A DNA stretch of 64,000 bases, taken from positions 8,675,001-8,739,000 of the forward strand of contig CP141148.1 of the NCBI GenBank assembly GCA_035235625.1, written 5' to 3'. Positions 46,041-57,416 of this stretch are shown here, in pieces; position 1 is the first letter of the stretch, and every line of letters starts with the position of its first letter. This stretch comes from Saururus chinensis (Eukaryota > Streptophyta > Magnoliopsida > Piperales > Saururaceae). Position numbers and translations under genes: made by a program. The notes under the pieces are model-generated. The model saw only the letters and a program-made list of their open reading frames with translations, did no database searches and was not told the DNA's origin.

Positions 46041-47730
46041 TTGTGTATTTCGTTAGACCTTGACTCTACTTTGATAAATTACTTAATTTTCAACATTTTA
46101 TAATTCAATGTTTGTACTCAATTCTAAAATTATTTGAATCAAGTGGAGGCGATATCTTAAAAGAGACAAAATAAAATCTTATTAAACTTTAAAAAATTAT
46201 ACCAAAATATGAAGTTTAGTTAAAAAAGGGTAAAAAATATGTTGAACCCGTAAGTGCTGTTCCACACTAAGAATCACGTAAAATCATAATCATCAATAGT
46301 TGTGACACATATATAAAATTAGCCCTAACTTGATATAATTACTAAGCTAACCATATCACAGCAAGTGCCCTGATAGAACTAAGAATTCTACTAATTTAAG
46401 AAATTAAAATAAGAAAGAAACTTCTAATTGACCTACATCAATTTGGAACCCAATAATTTGGATAATTGAAGAATGTCAATAATGCAAAGACAATCCCCTT
46501 AGATAGAATTGTGATATACACCTAATTAATATGTCTAACAAAACCTTCCAATAGGGTTTTGGTTGGACAAAATATATGGGTATCACATAAGGCACACTTG
46601 GGCCCAAATCTTCTGTCTAATTAAAACTGAATCAGGAGGTTTTGTTAGATAGATTCATTTGGTGATTGTCATTGTCCTCTTAGTTATTGTCCTCTTAGAT
46701 AATAATCTTTATAACTTACAAGTGATGTTGAAAGAAGACTCTATAAAGGGCTTTTTATGGTTGCAACTATTTCATATATTTGTTCTTCATCGGCTATAGT
46801 TGCAAAATAATACATCCAATTGGGGCATGATATGCTGAGCCTTGAGCAACTCCAAAAAAGGAAACTATTTTTGTGGAAACCACCTCATGATTAATTAACA
46901 TATAAGTACTTGTATCCAACTTTTAATTTTAAAATATCCTTTTTTAACTAAGATTGTGAAAATCAAAGTAATGCACATATTATAGTTGATGACCATATTA
47001 TAATGTTCATTTGGTTAGGCATTAGAGCCCCAACTTATTGGGCATATTATGTCACTCACAAGTTACAAGAGAAAGATGTCAAAAACCTATTTTGCATTGC
47101 CAAGAAGCACTCTAAATGGAAGGTTCTGTCCAATAGCAAATCCTGTCGACATCGATTAATCTAATTATATTTACCTTTTTTTTTGTGAAGAGGTGAAAAT
47201 GGGTTTGTACCATTCAAATAAATGGATTAATTATAACCATCCAGCTACAAACATGTTTAAATGTAGCTAGTTCAGTTATATGGGCAAGTGATACGCTTAT
47301 TGTTCATCTTCAACTATAATAACTCATTTTAACAAAATGCCTATATAATCCATCTGAAACCCCTTAAGAGACAATCAATTATAGTAAAAAAAAAATTTGA
47401 CATGCCTCTGTTAATGGAAAGATTTATCATAAAAAAATCGTCTAAAATGTTGAATTGAAGCATCACATTAAATTTTTTTTTTGTAAGTACAATTGATTAA
47501 GGAGAAAACTTAACTCTGAGTAGTTCTCTACACTCAATGCAGCATAGGGCAAAGGTGGCTAGAAAGTGTGGTGGTCAACCGACTCGTGAAGAGAGAAAAG
47601 AAACGCATAACAGGCCTTAATATTTAAAATCAACAGCGTACAGACTAGAACATATTAACGCTAATAATATGTTGTGCTCATTGTCCGAAGTAAGCATCAA
47701 AAACACTTTTAGTGAAAAAAAAAAGGAGGT
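46041..47730. other. Intergenic, nothing recognised
   Basis: AT-rich; both strands scanned for motifs without a hit. Confidence 0.4.
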
Positions 47731-47731
47731 C

Positions 47732-47990
47732 ATGGCTGGTTGGCTGAAGGGTGGGCAAGGCCACCTCCCCTGCTTTGAAACCCTTCCCCGTTGTTATAAT
47801 AATATTAGGCGGAAGGCCGTTGAGTATCAGCGCTGCCGTCAAGAAGTGGGAACCTTCAAAGGTTTTTGCTTGTCTACTTTCTTATAATTTTGTTTTCTTT
47901 TTGTGTTAAGAAGTTTTGAATAAAAAGTTGTCTTTGCAAGTTGTTCCTCAAGCCGACAGGGTATTGGTTCGTCTCGAAGAGCTGCCGCAG
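47732..47990 (+). pseudogene. Chloroplast 10-kDa chaperonin (CPN10) gene, 5' fragment
   Basis: CPN10 co-chaperonins cap Cpn60 in the plastid. Two pieces are visible: the end of exon 1 (SISAAVKKWEPSK, to 47860) and the start of exon 2 (VVPQADRVLVRLEELP, about 47940-47987), separated by an 80-bp intron with a GT donor. Intact plant CPN10 proteins read KWEPxKVVPQADRVLVRLEELPEKSAGG. The acceptor reads GCAAG instead of the expected GCAGG, which shifts the splice by one base and breaks frame. The start codon at 47732 is in a different frame from the rest of the transit-peptide region. The remaining three quarters of the protein are missing. It is a broken host gene fragment. Confidence 0.7.
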
Positions 47991-48938
47991 GTGGGGTATC
48001 TATGACATTTTGATAGTAATTTTATTTGTTCCTGTAGTCTTAGCGCATTGTTGAGACCTGCATTCGCCCATTCTGCAAAAAATAGAATTGGTTATGTGGT
48101 TATTTATGAATTATTATAGGGCATGCTGAAGTACTTTGAAATTTCATTTTTCAATGATCTTATTGACTATGTCGAGGACTGATGTGTAGATATTTTAGTT
48201 AAAATAAGAGGCAAATTTGCTGCTTCTTGCTATTCTTCTTCATGTTGTATAATTTAGGAGTTGTTGCAATGGCGACATACGAACTAACCCTTTTTAAATA
48301 TGGAAAAGAAAATCATTCAAGAAAAAATTTGGTGCACTGCACATAGCTAAACTTGAATGTTTTCAAATTAAGGAAATGTGGATAGTGATCGCCTTAGGTT
48401 GAAGAATAGGGTTTTTGGACATTGTTAAAGACTAATTGGCATTTAGTAACCACGTTATATGCTATGATTATGTGAATCTCTCTTTCTATATCAGATGTCA
48501 CAAATATAATTTCTCATATCATGATAGTTTGACATGTAGGTGTCAGATGTTCGTTTGGAGGATGATTGGGTTCATCTTGATGAGCAGCTGAGACCTGAAG
48601 AGCTCAAGGAATTGATCCGTGACAAAGAGGCGCATTCCCGTGCAGTTGTTCTTGAGGGTGTAAGTATCATGTTCTTCTTTATTAACTCATATTATTCCAT
48701 CAACTATCAAATTGTTGAGTTACTTATGCCAATATCTCCCTAGGTAGGAGACATCCCTGATGCCGAAATAAAACCCCTGGAGAATGTATTATTTGTTTGC
48801 AAACTCAATCCTGTAACTCAAGTAAGTGTTTCTTCCTCTATTTGATTTTGGTTCATGTTAGTAGTATAAACTGTTTCTCTTGGTCCTATGTTTGAATTAG
48901 ATGATTAGGGAAATATTCCTTAGGCAATTGTCACGTCT

Positions 48939-49560
48939 CAAGGTTCACAATCTCGTGAGATCTCGGTCTTGGTAGAGATACCAAGGTAAGAGATAATGTA
49001 ACTAGGCTATTTTGCCTTTTTACACAGTGTCAGCAAGATCTCGATAGTTTTTTTTTCTGATCTTGGTTATTTTTTGCTCCAACTCGCCATTTCTCTTCAA
49101 TTTCACTTTCAAAAGTGTAAAACAAAAGACAATGATTCCTACTCAATTATTCATCAAAGTTGGGGTCATTATTTATTACTCACTCCCCTCCTCTCACATT
49201 GGACCAGCATTTCAGTCCCTCATAATGTGAAAGTTCCCTCCTTCCTTCAGCCCCTTACAATGTGACAATGGTCACTCACATATCATGTTCGGGAAAAGGG
49301 GGCTGCCCCACGCCACTTGAGCTACTGTTGATGTATTTTTTCCACTTCTATGCTTTATTTAGGTGGATCTTCTCAAATTTTCTGCTTAATGTATAATGTT
49401 AGTGTTTGTATGTGTAGATATGTACTTAAGTTGTCAAATTTATATGTGAGAAACCTTTCTTGAAATGACTGAGATGGCGAGAACATTTTACATGATCTCT
49501 CCGAGATTTTTTCTCTTTGGTTGATTGAGGCGAGATCGAGATCCAAGATGACGAACCTTG
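48939..49560. mobile_element. TIR element of ~620 bp in an intron of the CYP59-like gene
   Basis: CAAGGTTCACAATCTCGTGAG at the left and, read inward, CAAGGTTCGTCATCTTGGAT at the right are inverted. Both arms continue with GATCTCG words. No transposase inside; family not determined. Confidence 0.6.
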
Positions 49561-52500
49561 GTCCTTATGCAACTTTCTGTGCACTGCTGTCACTTGATAA
49601 TAATGGTCATCTATGCTATCATTTAATCATGAAATTGGTAGATTGGATAAGGTGTTTGATAATGATGAGGAAAATGATTTTTTATTCATGGGAGTAATGT
49701 AATTTTTTTCTTTTAAAATTTTTAAACAATTGTTGTTTGTTTTATATTTTAATTTACTGAGTTAGTGAGTTCTTTGATTGCTAACTTTTTATGTGTATAC
49801 AATTCGTAATGCAGGATGAGGATTTGGACACAATCTTTTCTTGCTTTGGAAATGTTATATCGTAAGTGAAATCAGAGTATACCATCTTATCTATTAATTT
49901 TTTTTAGCTAATTCGATAAACATTCAATGCTATTCTGAGTACTAAAGCTGAAAACATATGATAGAAAAAAGAAAGAAGATGAAGCTAGAAATGATACAGA
50001 GAATACTGCTTATGATCCGTATCCTCTGTTTAGTATAGATGTTATGATCTGATAGTACATGCTTAACTATGAAAGAAATCCAACTCCTATATTAAAAGAC
50101 TCCTGATGACAAGTAAGCTAAGCTCATAAGTTGTTGTGCAGTGAGATATTTATAGCAAGGGCTGACTAAGATAGTCTTCTTGATAATATGGCTAGCAGTG
50201 TTATAAAAGGTGTAAGGCTACAATTGTAAACCTCGAAGATTGAGGCATAGTGCTCTTGTACAACTCTTTTAACATTTCGAACTTGACAAAGCTATTAGTA
50301 TGATGAGAATTAAATAAAATGATAATATAGAAGTACATAAATTTTAAAGTGATAAAATATTAAATTGAAGAGGTGGTTGAAAGAGAAGTTAAATAGAAGC
50401 AAAGTTTGTAACTTTAAGGCTTGAGATGTACCTCACTCCATTGATGCATTTGTAAAAGTCACAGGTCATGTCCTTTGCTCTTTCTGTGGGGACATTTTCT
50501 TGAAGTTTTTCATGAGCCTTAGGAATGCTTTTAGACTCGGGTAGGTAGCTTCAGTGCCTTACACTAAGACTACCGTGCCATCTCTCCCTCTTTACTTGTC
50601 TACTTCATTTTTTCTACTATAGTATAATAGTTATATGTAATCGTGACTCATTGTTGTTTATTCCAGGGCTGAGATAATTCGTGATTACAAAACTGGAGAT
50701 AGTTTATGTTATGCTTTTATTGGTGAGTGGTGCATGATGTTTATTAATTGTTGTCGCATACTTGGAAGATGGATAACTGGTAGATGTTTTTCGCAACTTA
50801 GTGTTTTGTTAATTTTTTCATTAAATTAGGTGTTTTTTTGTCAACTGACATCATATGATGGTTTAGGCCCTTGGATTAGTGTTCTTTTGGTATTGTATAC
50901 TGGTGAGGATGGTGTGTAAATAATTGGGAATTGGAAAGGATTATGATTCACTCTTGGTGTTATCCTAATGCAGGGAAACAGGATCTAAGTGTGGACTGTA
51001 CTGATACGATATACCATATGATGTTGGGTTTTGGGTGGTGTGAAAAGAAGCTTTAACTGCGAGATGGCAAGAAAAGATGGAGGGGAAGGCTATTAGAAGA
51101 AGAGAGATCAAACAAAAGTGTTGAGAGGGACGAAGTGTGCTTCTTTTTTTAATAAAGCCTAATGAATTTCTAATAACAATAGACTTCCCACATATGTAAT
51201 CAATATAACACTCGATTCAATAGACATAATTCTGTCTCCTGTAACTAACAAGAATATTACCATTAATTTAATAGAAATGTCTTTGAAACTAAAATTACAA
51301 TAAATTCTGGAGAAATTGATCAAATACACTTAATTATCGATTGTGCTCTGCATGAAGTTCCTTCTGCTTTCATCTTTCTGATTTGTAAAATTCCTGTTGG
51401 CATGGACTTTTATTGGTGATGTTTAACACTTGTTGCTGCGAATTGGAACAACTGTAATGAGCTGTACGACAATGATTATATCTTTGATTTTACATTCTTT
51501 GATTTATATAATATAGCCATTTTATTGAGCATTACTTTCCCTTTGGTACTTTTACAGAGTTTGAGAGCATAGAATCTTGCGAGCGAAGCGTATTTTAAGG
51601 TATATCTGTCCTTATGTGCTCTTTTGTTTTGGATATTGTCATTTCCAAGTTGATCTCTGCCTTCAGAATGTGTAGGTTCAGTCATTAGTCAACTAAAGGC
51701 TGAGTGAAGGGGGCCTTCTAAGCCTGTCACTTACTATCTCTTGTTACAATCTTAACAAACATTATCAATAGGCTTTGGGATCGTAAAAGTATTATTCCAA
51801 CTGTTATAGCTTCTGACTGTAAGGTGGTATATGGAGGCTGCAAGCAGCTTGATGACTGCTTACCAGAAATTATTTTGACATGTGGCTAGCATGTCTTTTC
51901 ATTGTGATTTTTTTAAAATATGATTCTCTTAATATGTTCTTTCCTTCTGTATGGAGTGACAGATAATATGTCCTTATTGTGTAGCATTTTGGTTTCTTGT
52001 GTCTATTACTCTGAAAGCGAAAGCTTGGTTTTCTCTGAGTTGAAAGTGTTTCCAGTGTTGACTCCCTCTCAAGTTGAAAGTCCGCATTTTCAAAAAAGGA
52101 AGAGTTGAAAGTTCACAAGATTTAAATGGTGTAACTATATACTACAGTAGAGTGAGCTGTTTCCTTTTACGTTGACTGGATATAGAAAGAGCTTGTTGAG
52201 TTTAGTTGCTTGTCATTTTGCTATTGAAAATATACTATGTAGCTTGCTCATTTGTCAATATTTATGATCCTTTTGTGACCTGTTATAGTTGTGCAATTGT
52301 ATCAGTTGTTAAAAATGGATATTAATCTTTGGCAATCTAAAAATGTTTTAACAGCTACATGTTTTTGTTACAACCTCTGTTCAAAATTAATTTTTGACAG
52401 ATGAATAATGCACTTATTGATGACCGAAGGATACACGTTGACTTCAGTCAAAGTGTGGCTAAACTATGGTCTGTGTACAGATGTGGTGGAAAGAATCAGG

Positions 52501-53454
52501 GGGCTCAAGGTAAACATAGGGCTTCACTGCAAAATGATATGAGTTGTCTTTCCAAATATATTTTCTTTCATTTATAGCTGAACTATGTAGATGAATTGTG
52601 CATGTCAAATTAAGTCTGATCTCTTTCTCTTCATTAATAATTATTGAAAGCTTTCTTTTTCTCATCAGTCCATGTATAGGAGTAATTTGTTGGTTTGCTA
52701 GAAGTATCCTAATTAAAAAAATCTTTGAACACTGGCCAAGCTCAGTTATCTCTCTCTTAGGGACAGCTCATATTGGCATCATACTTGAACTTAATGCTTT
52801 ACTCTTTTAGTTGCATACATTGCCCATGACTAAAATCCGCAGAAGAGAACTCTCTTTTGTGTGGTTTTGATTTTCCTTAAATAAATTTAGGGTCAGAAAG
52901 TAGAATTATGTTGTGTAGCGTTGGAGGTTTAGATTTTTTTGGTAATTCTTTGTTATCTGGTTTTCCCTCAAGGAATGTGTTAACAATCCCATAATGTTCG
53001 GGATTTGCAGATTAAACATTTTGCCAAGATTCACTTTTTTTGCTTGAACTATACTATTGCTTCTTTATTTCACTATTTCCTTAACTAGAGTAAGTCAATT
53101 TAATCATGTTTATGATTGAAAAGAGTTAACCTTTTCAGCCCCTTAGTCATGCCGGAATAGAAGGATGGAGATGAAGAAATTGGTGAAAATGACCCCCTTT
53201 TCTGGATCTGACTGGTTTATCATGTAAGAAATAGCATTTCCACGTTTTCTTGGGTATATTCCATCCCTGCATTTCTGACCTTCATAGCTCTAGAAGCATT
53301 GGGCAGCGGGTCTTGGGCATACCCTAGGTGATTGGCAGCTGGATATAATATTCTAAGAGGTTGGTTGCCATGCCCCTTTTAGTCGAACTTGCACAACCCT
53401 CGTTAAAAAGATAATGCACCATAATAACAATAAAATTTTTATAAAAAGATACTC

Positions 53455-53545
53455 TTGTCATCCATACTAATAGCTTCATTTGATAAAATAGTTTATCTCG
53501 TATTAATAGCTCCATTTGGTTTAATTTAAGTGGGTAAGTACTTTA
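53455..53545. mobile_element. MITE-like fragment(s) in an intron
   Basis: Two copies of a TATTAATAGCTCCATTTG-type end in the same direction suggest one partial MITE inside or beside another. Confidence 0.4.
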
Positions 53546-54000
53546 AATATTATGAACTTGGAGATTTGAAGCTGCTGAGTGACAAACACAGGAATTGACC
53601 AAAATAAAAACACACACAAACAAACAACACGCACAAAAAAACGAGGTCATCAATAAAGTTTGGGCTTCAACCCCTTCAGCAAAAGCTGTGCAGCAGCAAA
53701 GAAAATCTTATTCCTGCTATCTAAAACAAGATTTAACTTCATATGAAGTTTGAATATTTTTTTGTGTTGCAAGACCTCCATCATTGATGGCCTCGTTCTT
53801 TCTTGCCTGAGCCACACTCCTCCTTGGAATGAATGATCACTGTGGCATCGATTTGCTTTTTGCCAGCACTGTTCTTGTTTTTTTGCCATCTGCCGCCATT
53901 TCCTTTGAATAGTCATTTGCTACTGTTGTCATCCATATGCTGCTGATTTCTTTTGTTGTCGTATTTATGGCCATAGTTCTACCATTGCCCTTGCAGTACT

Positions 54001-54001
54001 G

Positions 54002-54045
<44 letters not shown>
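54001..54045. repeat. Microsatellite (CT)n(CA)n
   Basis: Simple dinucleotide tract in the long sixth intron of the CYP59-like gene. Confidence 0.95.
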
Positions 54046-55329
54046 ATTCTGTCATGCTTCATCCACTTCTCTGCTATCAGAGTCTCTCTATTCCCAATAC
54101 ACTGGTGCTCACCTGTCTCTCGCTCTCTACTAGCTTCTACTAATCACAGCTCTCTTCTATTCAGCATCTCCTTTCTCTTTACATTTCTTTTCTCTTCTCC
54201 TTTATTAGCTGGTTGTTCTTGCCCTAATTCATGGACTAATGCTCAGTTCACAGTTGAAAAATGTCAGATCTCTTCAACTTTTGATTTTTTTTTATTGGTC
54301 ACGAGTGGTAAATCACTGGTCTAATCTTTTGCTGTTTCTCGAAGGTTGGCTGTTTTGAGGTTGATTTCCTTGAGATCATGGTGAAAATGATTATGCCCAT
54401 AAATATTAGATGATAAGTATCTGGAATATGTAGTGCAGCATTTCTGGTGTAAATGAATTGTTGCCTATGATATCCAGCCATTTCCTGCTAGACATGGAAC
54501 TGGCAATTTCTTGTGGACATGATAAATTTCCATTTCCAAGAATGTCCTACAAAACTAAGGGGCCTTTAGGTTGTTTGCTGAAATTAAATGGTTTTTATGT
54601 GAGGTTTCAATTTTAGTAATGTATGCATTTTCAAATTTGTGCAGGCAAAGGATGTTTTAAATGTGGTTCTGAAGATCATGTTGCCAAAAACTGTACAGAG
54701 AGTAAGAACACAAAAATGCCAGCCTTGAAGCACACGTTGAAAGATGAAAACACCCAAAGAGGACAAAGGTTTGCTCTCTCTCTCTCTCTCTCAACAAGTG
54801 ATTTATAAATGAGTCTAATTTTGCAGGTACGACATGGTATTTGATGAAGACCATGTTGAAGGTTCAAAAAGCAGGGGGAAGAGGCAACGTGAACATATAA
54901 CAGAAGATGAAGGTAAAAGGTTGAAAGATCACCAAAGTTTAGGGCGTCAACATAGAGAACATGACAGAAGAGATTCCAGAAGTGACAGGCAAGGGCATGA
55001 TGATAGTCACAAGAAGTATGGAGATGAGAGAAACCATGATGGTAATAAAGGAAGCAGGAATAGTGATGCTTTCAGAAGAGATGAAACAGAAGACAGGAAG
55101 AGAGGTGCAGAACATGAAGGTCGTCATCACAGGAGGGATGAGAGAGAAGACTATCATGTGAGAAGGAACTCCCGTGATTATGATCGGGATGAGCAGAATG
55201 ATGTAAAAATTAGAAATCATCATAGCGGTTTACACCTGACCCATGAAGGAGAAGATCGGAAAAGAGACAGGGTACACTAATGAAACGAAATCAGATAGAA
55301 GACGTAGGGATGAGAAAAGGAGGTGACCT

Positions 55330-57136
55330 TATGTTTGACCTTGTGGCTAAATCATTTACTTGACCTTAAGAGATTGCAACTTTTTCAATGTTACATATCT
55401 GGCCGCAGACCATGTCGTACTTATTTGCCACGCCAAAAGCAAGAATTTCTCTAGGTACTGTGTTCTGCTTGGTCAATCTTGTTGTAAATTCTAAAATTCG
55501 TGAAGATCAACAACGAAGAGAATGTCACTTTATCCTCCATGAAGCTGTCGAGTGTAAATTTTTTATGGGCGTAGCTGGTGTCGCTTGTTTGTTTGTGACT
55601 TTTTTCATCTTTTCTTTTTTGTGGAGTTGGAGGAATTAAGCGACTGGTGAGGGAGTTGCTACGGGTTCGACTGGAATCTTGAAAGGGCCAGTCTCATTTT
55701 TGAATTTCTAAGGTATTGAAATTTCTATAACATTCTATGCTCACAGGTAAGCAGAAAGTGACGAGAAAAGTAATCAGTTAAAGAGTGTACAAATCAATAG
55801 ACAAGATCATGAAAATGCAAGTAAACCTTGTTCTCTCATATCTTCTACAGTAATGCCCTAATTTATTTACTTATCAAACCTTTACCTTCATTTATACGTC
55901 AAAATTGGTTTGAGAAGTTCTGGTATTAAAAGGGACAATCGGTTTAGTTTTGTGTGGGTTGCGTACGTGTCTAACGAAACTACTGCAAATGAGACAACGA
56001 TGTCTGATTAACTGGAATTTGGCCAATAATATGAACAACCTTTCCGTTCGTCTACACCATAGACTTCACCGAAGTCATAGCCAGGGGTGCTGCACAGATC
56101 AGGCTAGGTCACTTTCCTAATTTATTGCTCAATGAATTATGTACAATGGTAGGAGCCCTATGGATCACTTTCCTAATTTATTGCTCAATGAATTATGTAC
56201 AATGGTAGGAGCCCTAGGATCATGGTCACTGGTGCTGGTTAGGGAGCCTAGTCAGTTTTATTTTTTATGATAAAAAAATTATGTTTACTTATTAAAAATA
56301 AAATGGAGGAAAATGGGCGTATCCTGGCGCAAAAAAGACTCACCAAATACATACAGCAGATTTTTTGGTGCCCCTTGAAATCAAGAGCCCAAAATGACCC
56401 CCTATTGTAGACACGACCCTTGCCATGGGGGCTCATTTTGGGTTCATGTTATCAGGCAGCACCAAAAAATTTCCCATTTACATATCTTTTTTAATAACAC
56501 AATCTGTTACATATCCAATTACAAATGAGATGAACTAAAATGGAGGAAGTATGTTAAAAAAACCAATTCAAAAATATATCTGGCCCCCTAAATGGTTAAT
56601 AAGCTAGAAAAACTGTGGATTGTGAATTTAATAATAGAGAGATAAAAATGCCCAAATTCTGATTTATTTTGATCCCATTTACCAACTTGTTGTTTGTTAT
56701 ATCAATTACTTAGGCAGTCTCAACTAAAAAACCGATAAAACCCAGCTAAAACATGCGAAAAACATGGATCCCACCGTCCTTGGAGAATACTTTGAGTTGT
56801 CTATAAGATAATTAAAATTTACTAGCTTTTATTCTCATGTTAATTCAGCAGAGACGTCTGAGATAAAATGAATCAATAATGAAGATAAAATGTCATTCTA
56901 GTATTAATCAAAGAAGTAAACAAAGTTTTTCTGCAATCCAGCCCATGATCAACTTTCCTTGTTGGCGAAGTGAAAATCTTCCGAATTGCTTCAATATCTT
57001 CCTAAATCAACCTATATCCAAATAGAGTGATTAATTTACCGTTAGCCTCACTGCACTAGTTGGTCGTTTCTGTCAGTTAGTTTTATCATTTTAATCCGGA
57101 GATGATCTAATCAAAGATTTTTTTTTTTCCTTTCAC
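55330..57136. other. Intergenic; contains a 56-bp tandem duplication
   Basis: No gene recognised. TCACTTTCCTAATTTATTGC... occurs at 56109 and again at 56165, two essentially identical tandem units. Confidence 0.6.
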
Positions 57137-57416
57137 GTGTCCAATGTTAGGAATGAAAGATGGCAGTTTGGGGACTTCGTTTTATTTTATTTTTGGCAAA
57201 AACAGGTTGACGACTTAAAATCAGTCAAGCGATCGCTGTCACCTTCGTTAATTTTGCTTCTTCCTTTTCCCATCGTTTCCTCGTCTCCGTTTCCCACTCT
57301 TGATTGCCGAGAACGAAAACCCATGAAAACTTGGCCACCCTTTTGAGCTTGGAGTGGCTTGTTCGGTTGTTTGAGTCTGAGAGCAGAAAAAGAACCCTTG
57401 TTGGGAGTTCCACTCC

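Larger units (their letters stand above)
48540..55280 (+). pseudogene. CYP59: CYP59-like RRM/zinc-knuckle/RS-type protein, lacking the cyclophilin domain
   Basis: CYP59 is a nuclear multidomain cyclophilin that binds RNA and the RNA polymerase II tail. Eight exons with GT-AG borders are seen: 48540-48659, 48744-48821, 49815-49861, 50667-50722, 51558-51599, 52401-52509, 54645-54768 and 54827-55280. They give DVRLEDDWVHLDEQL, the RRM ([53 protein letters not shown]), a CCHC knuckle (CFKCGSEDHVAKNC) and an Arg/Asp/His-rich tail. The N-terminal peptidyl-prolyl isomerase part (~240 residues) is absent upstream; the CPN10 fragment lies there instead. In exon 5 one extra G (around 51584-51587, GAGCGAAGCG for expected GAGCAAGCG) shifts the frame to a TAA. 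The tail also changes frame near its end: GYTNETKSDRRRRDEKRR continues in the next frame to about 55326. It is a 5'-truncated, frameshifted copy with intact splice sites. Confidence 0.85.

Noticed and set aside
53650-53916. 88-residue minus-strand frame in the CYP59 intron
   Set aside because: No domain I can name. It may be part of an old retroelement, but no RT, RNase H or LTR signal supports that.
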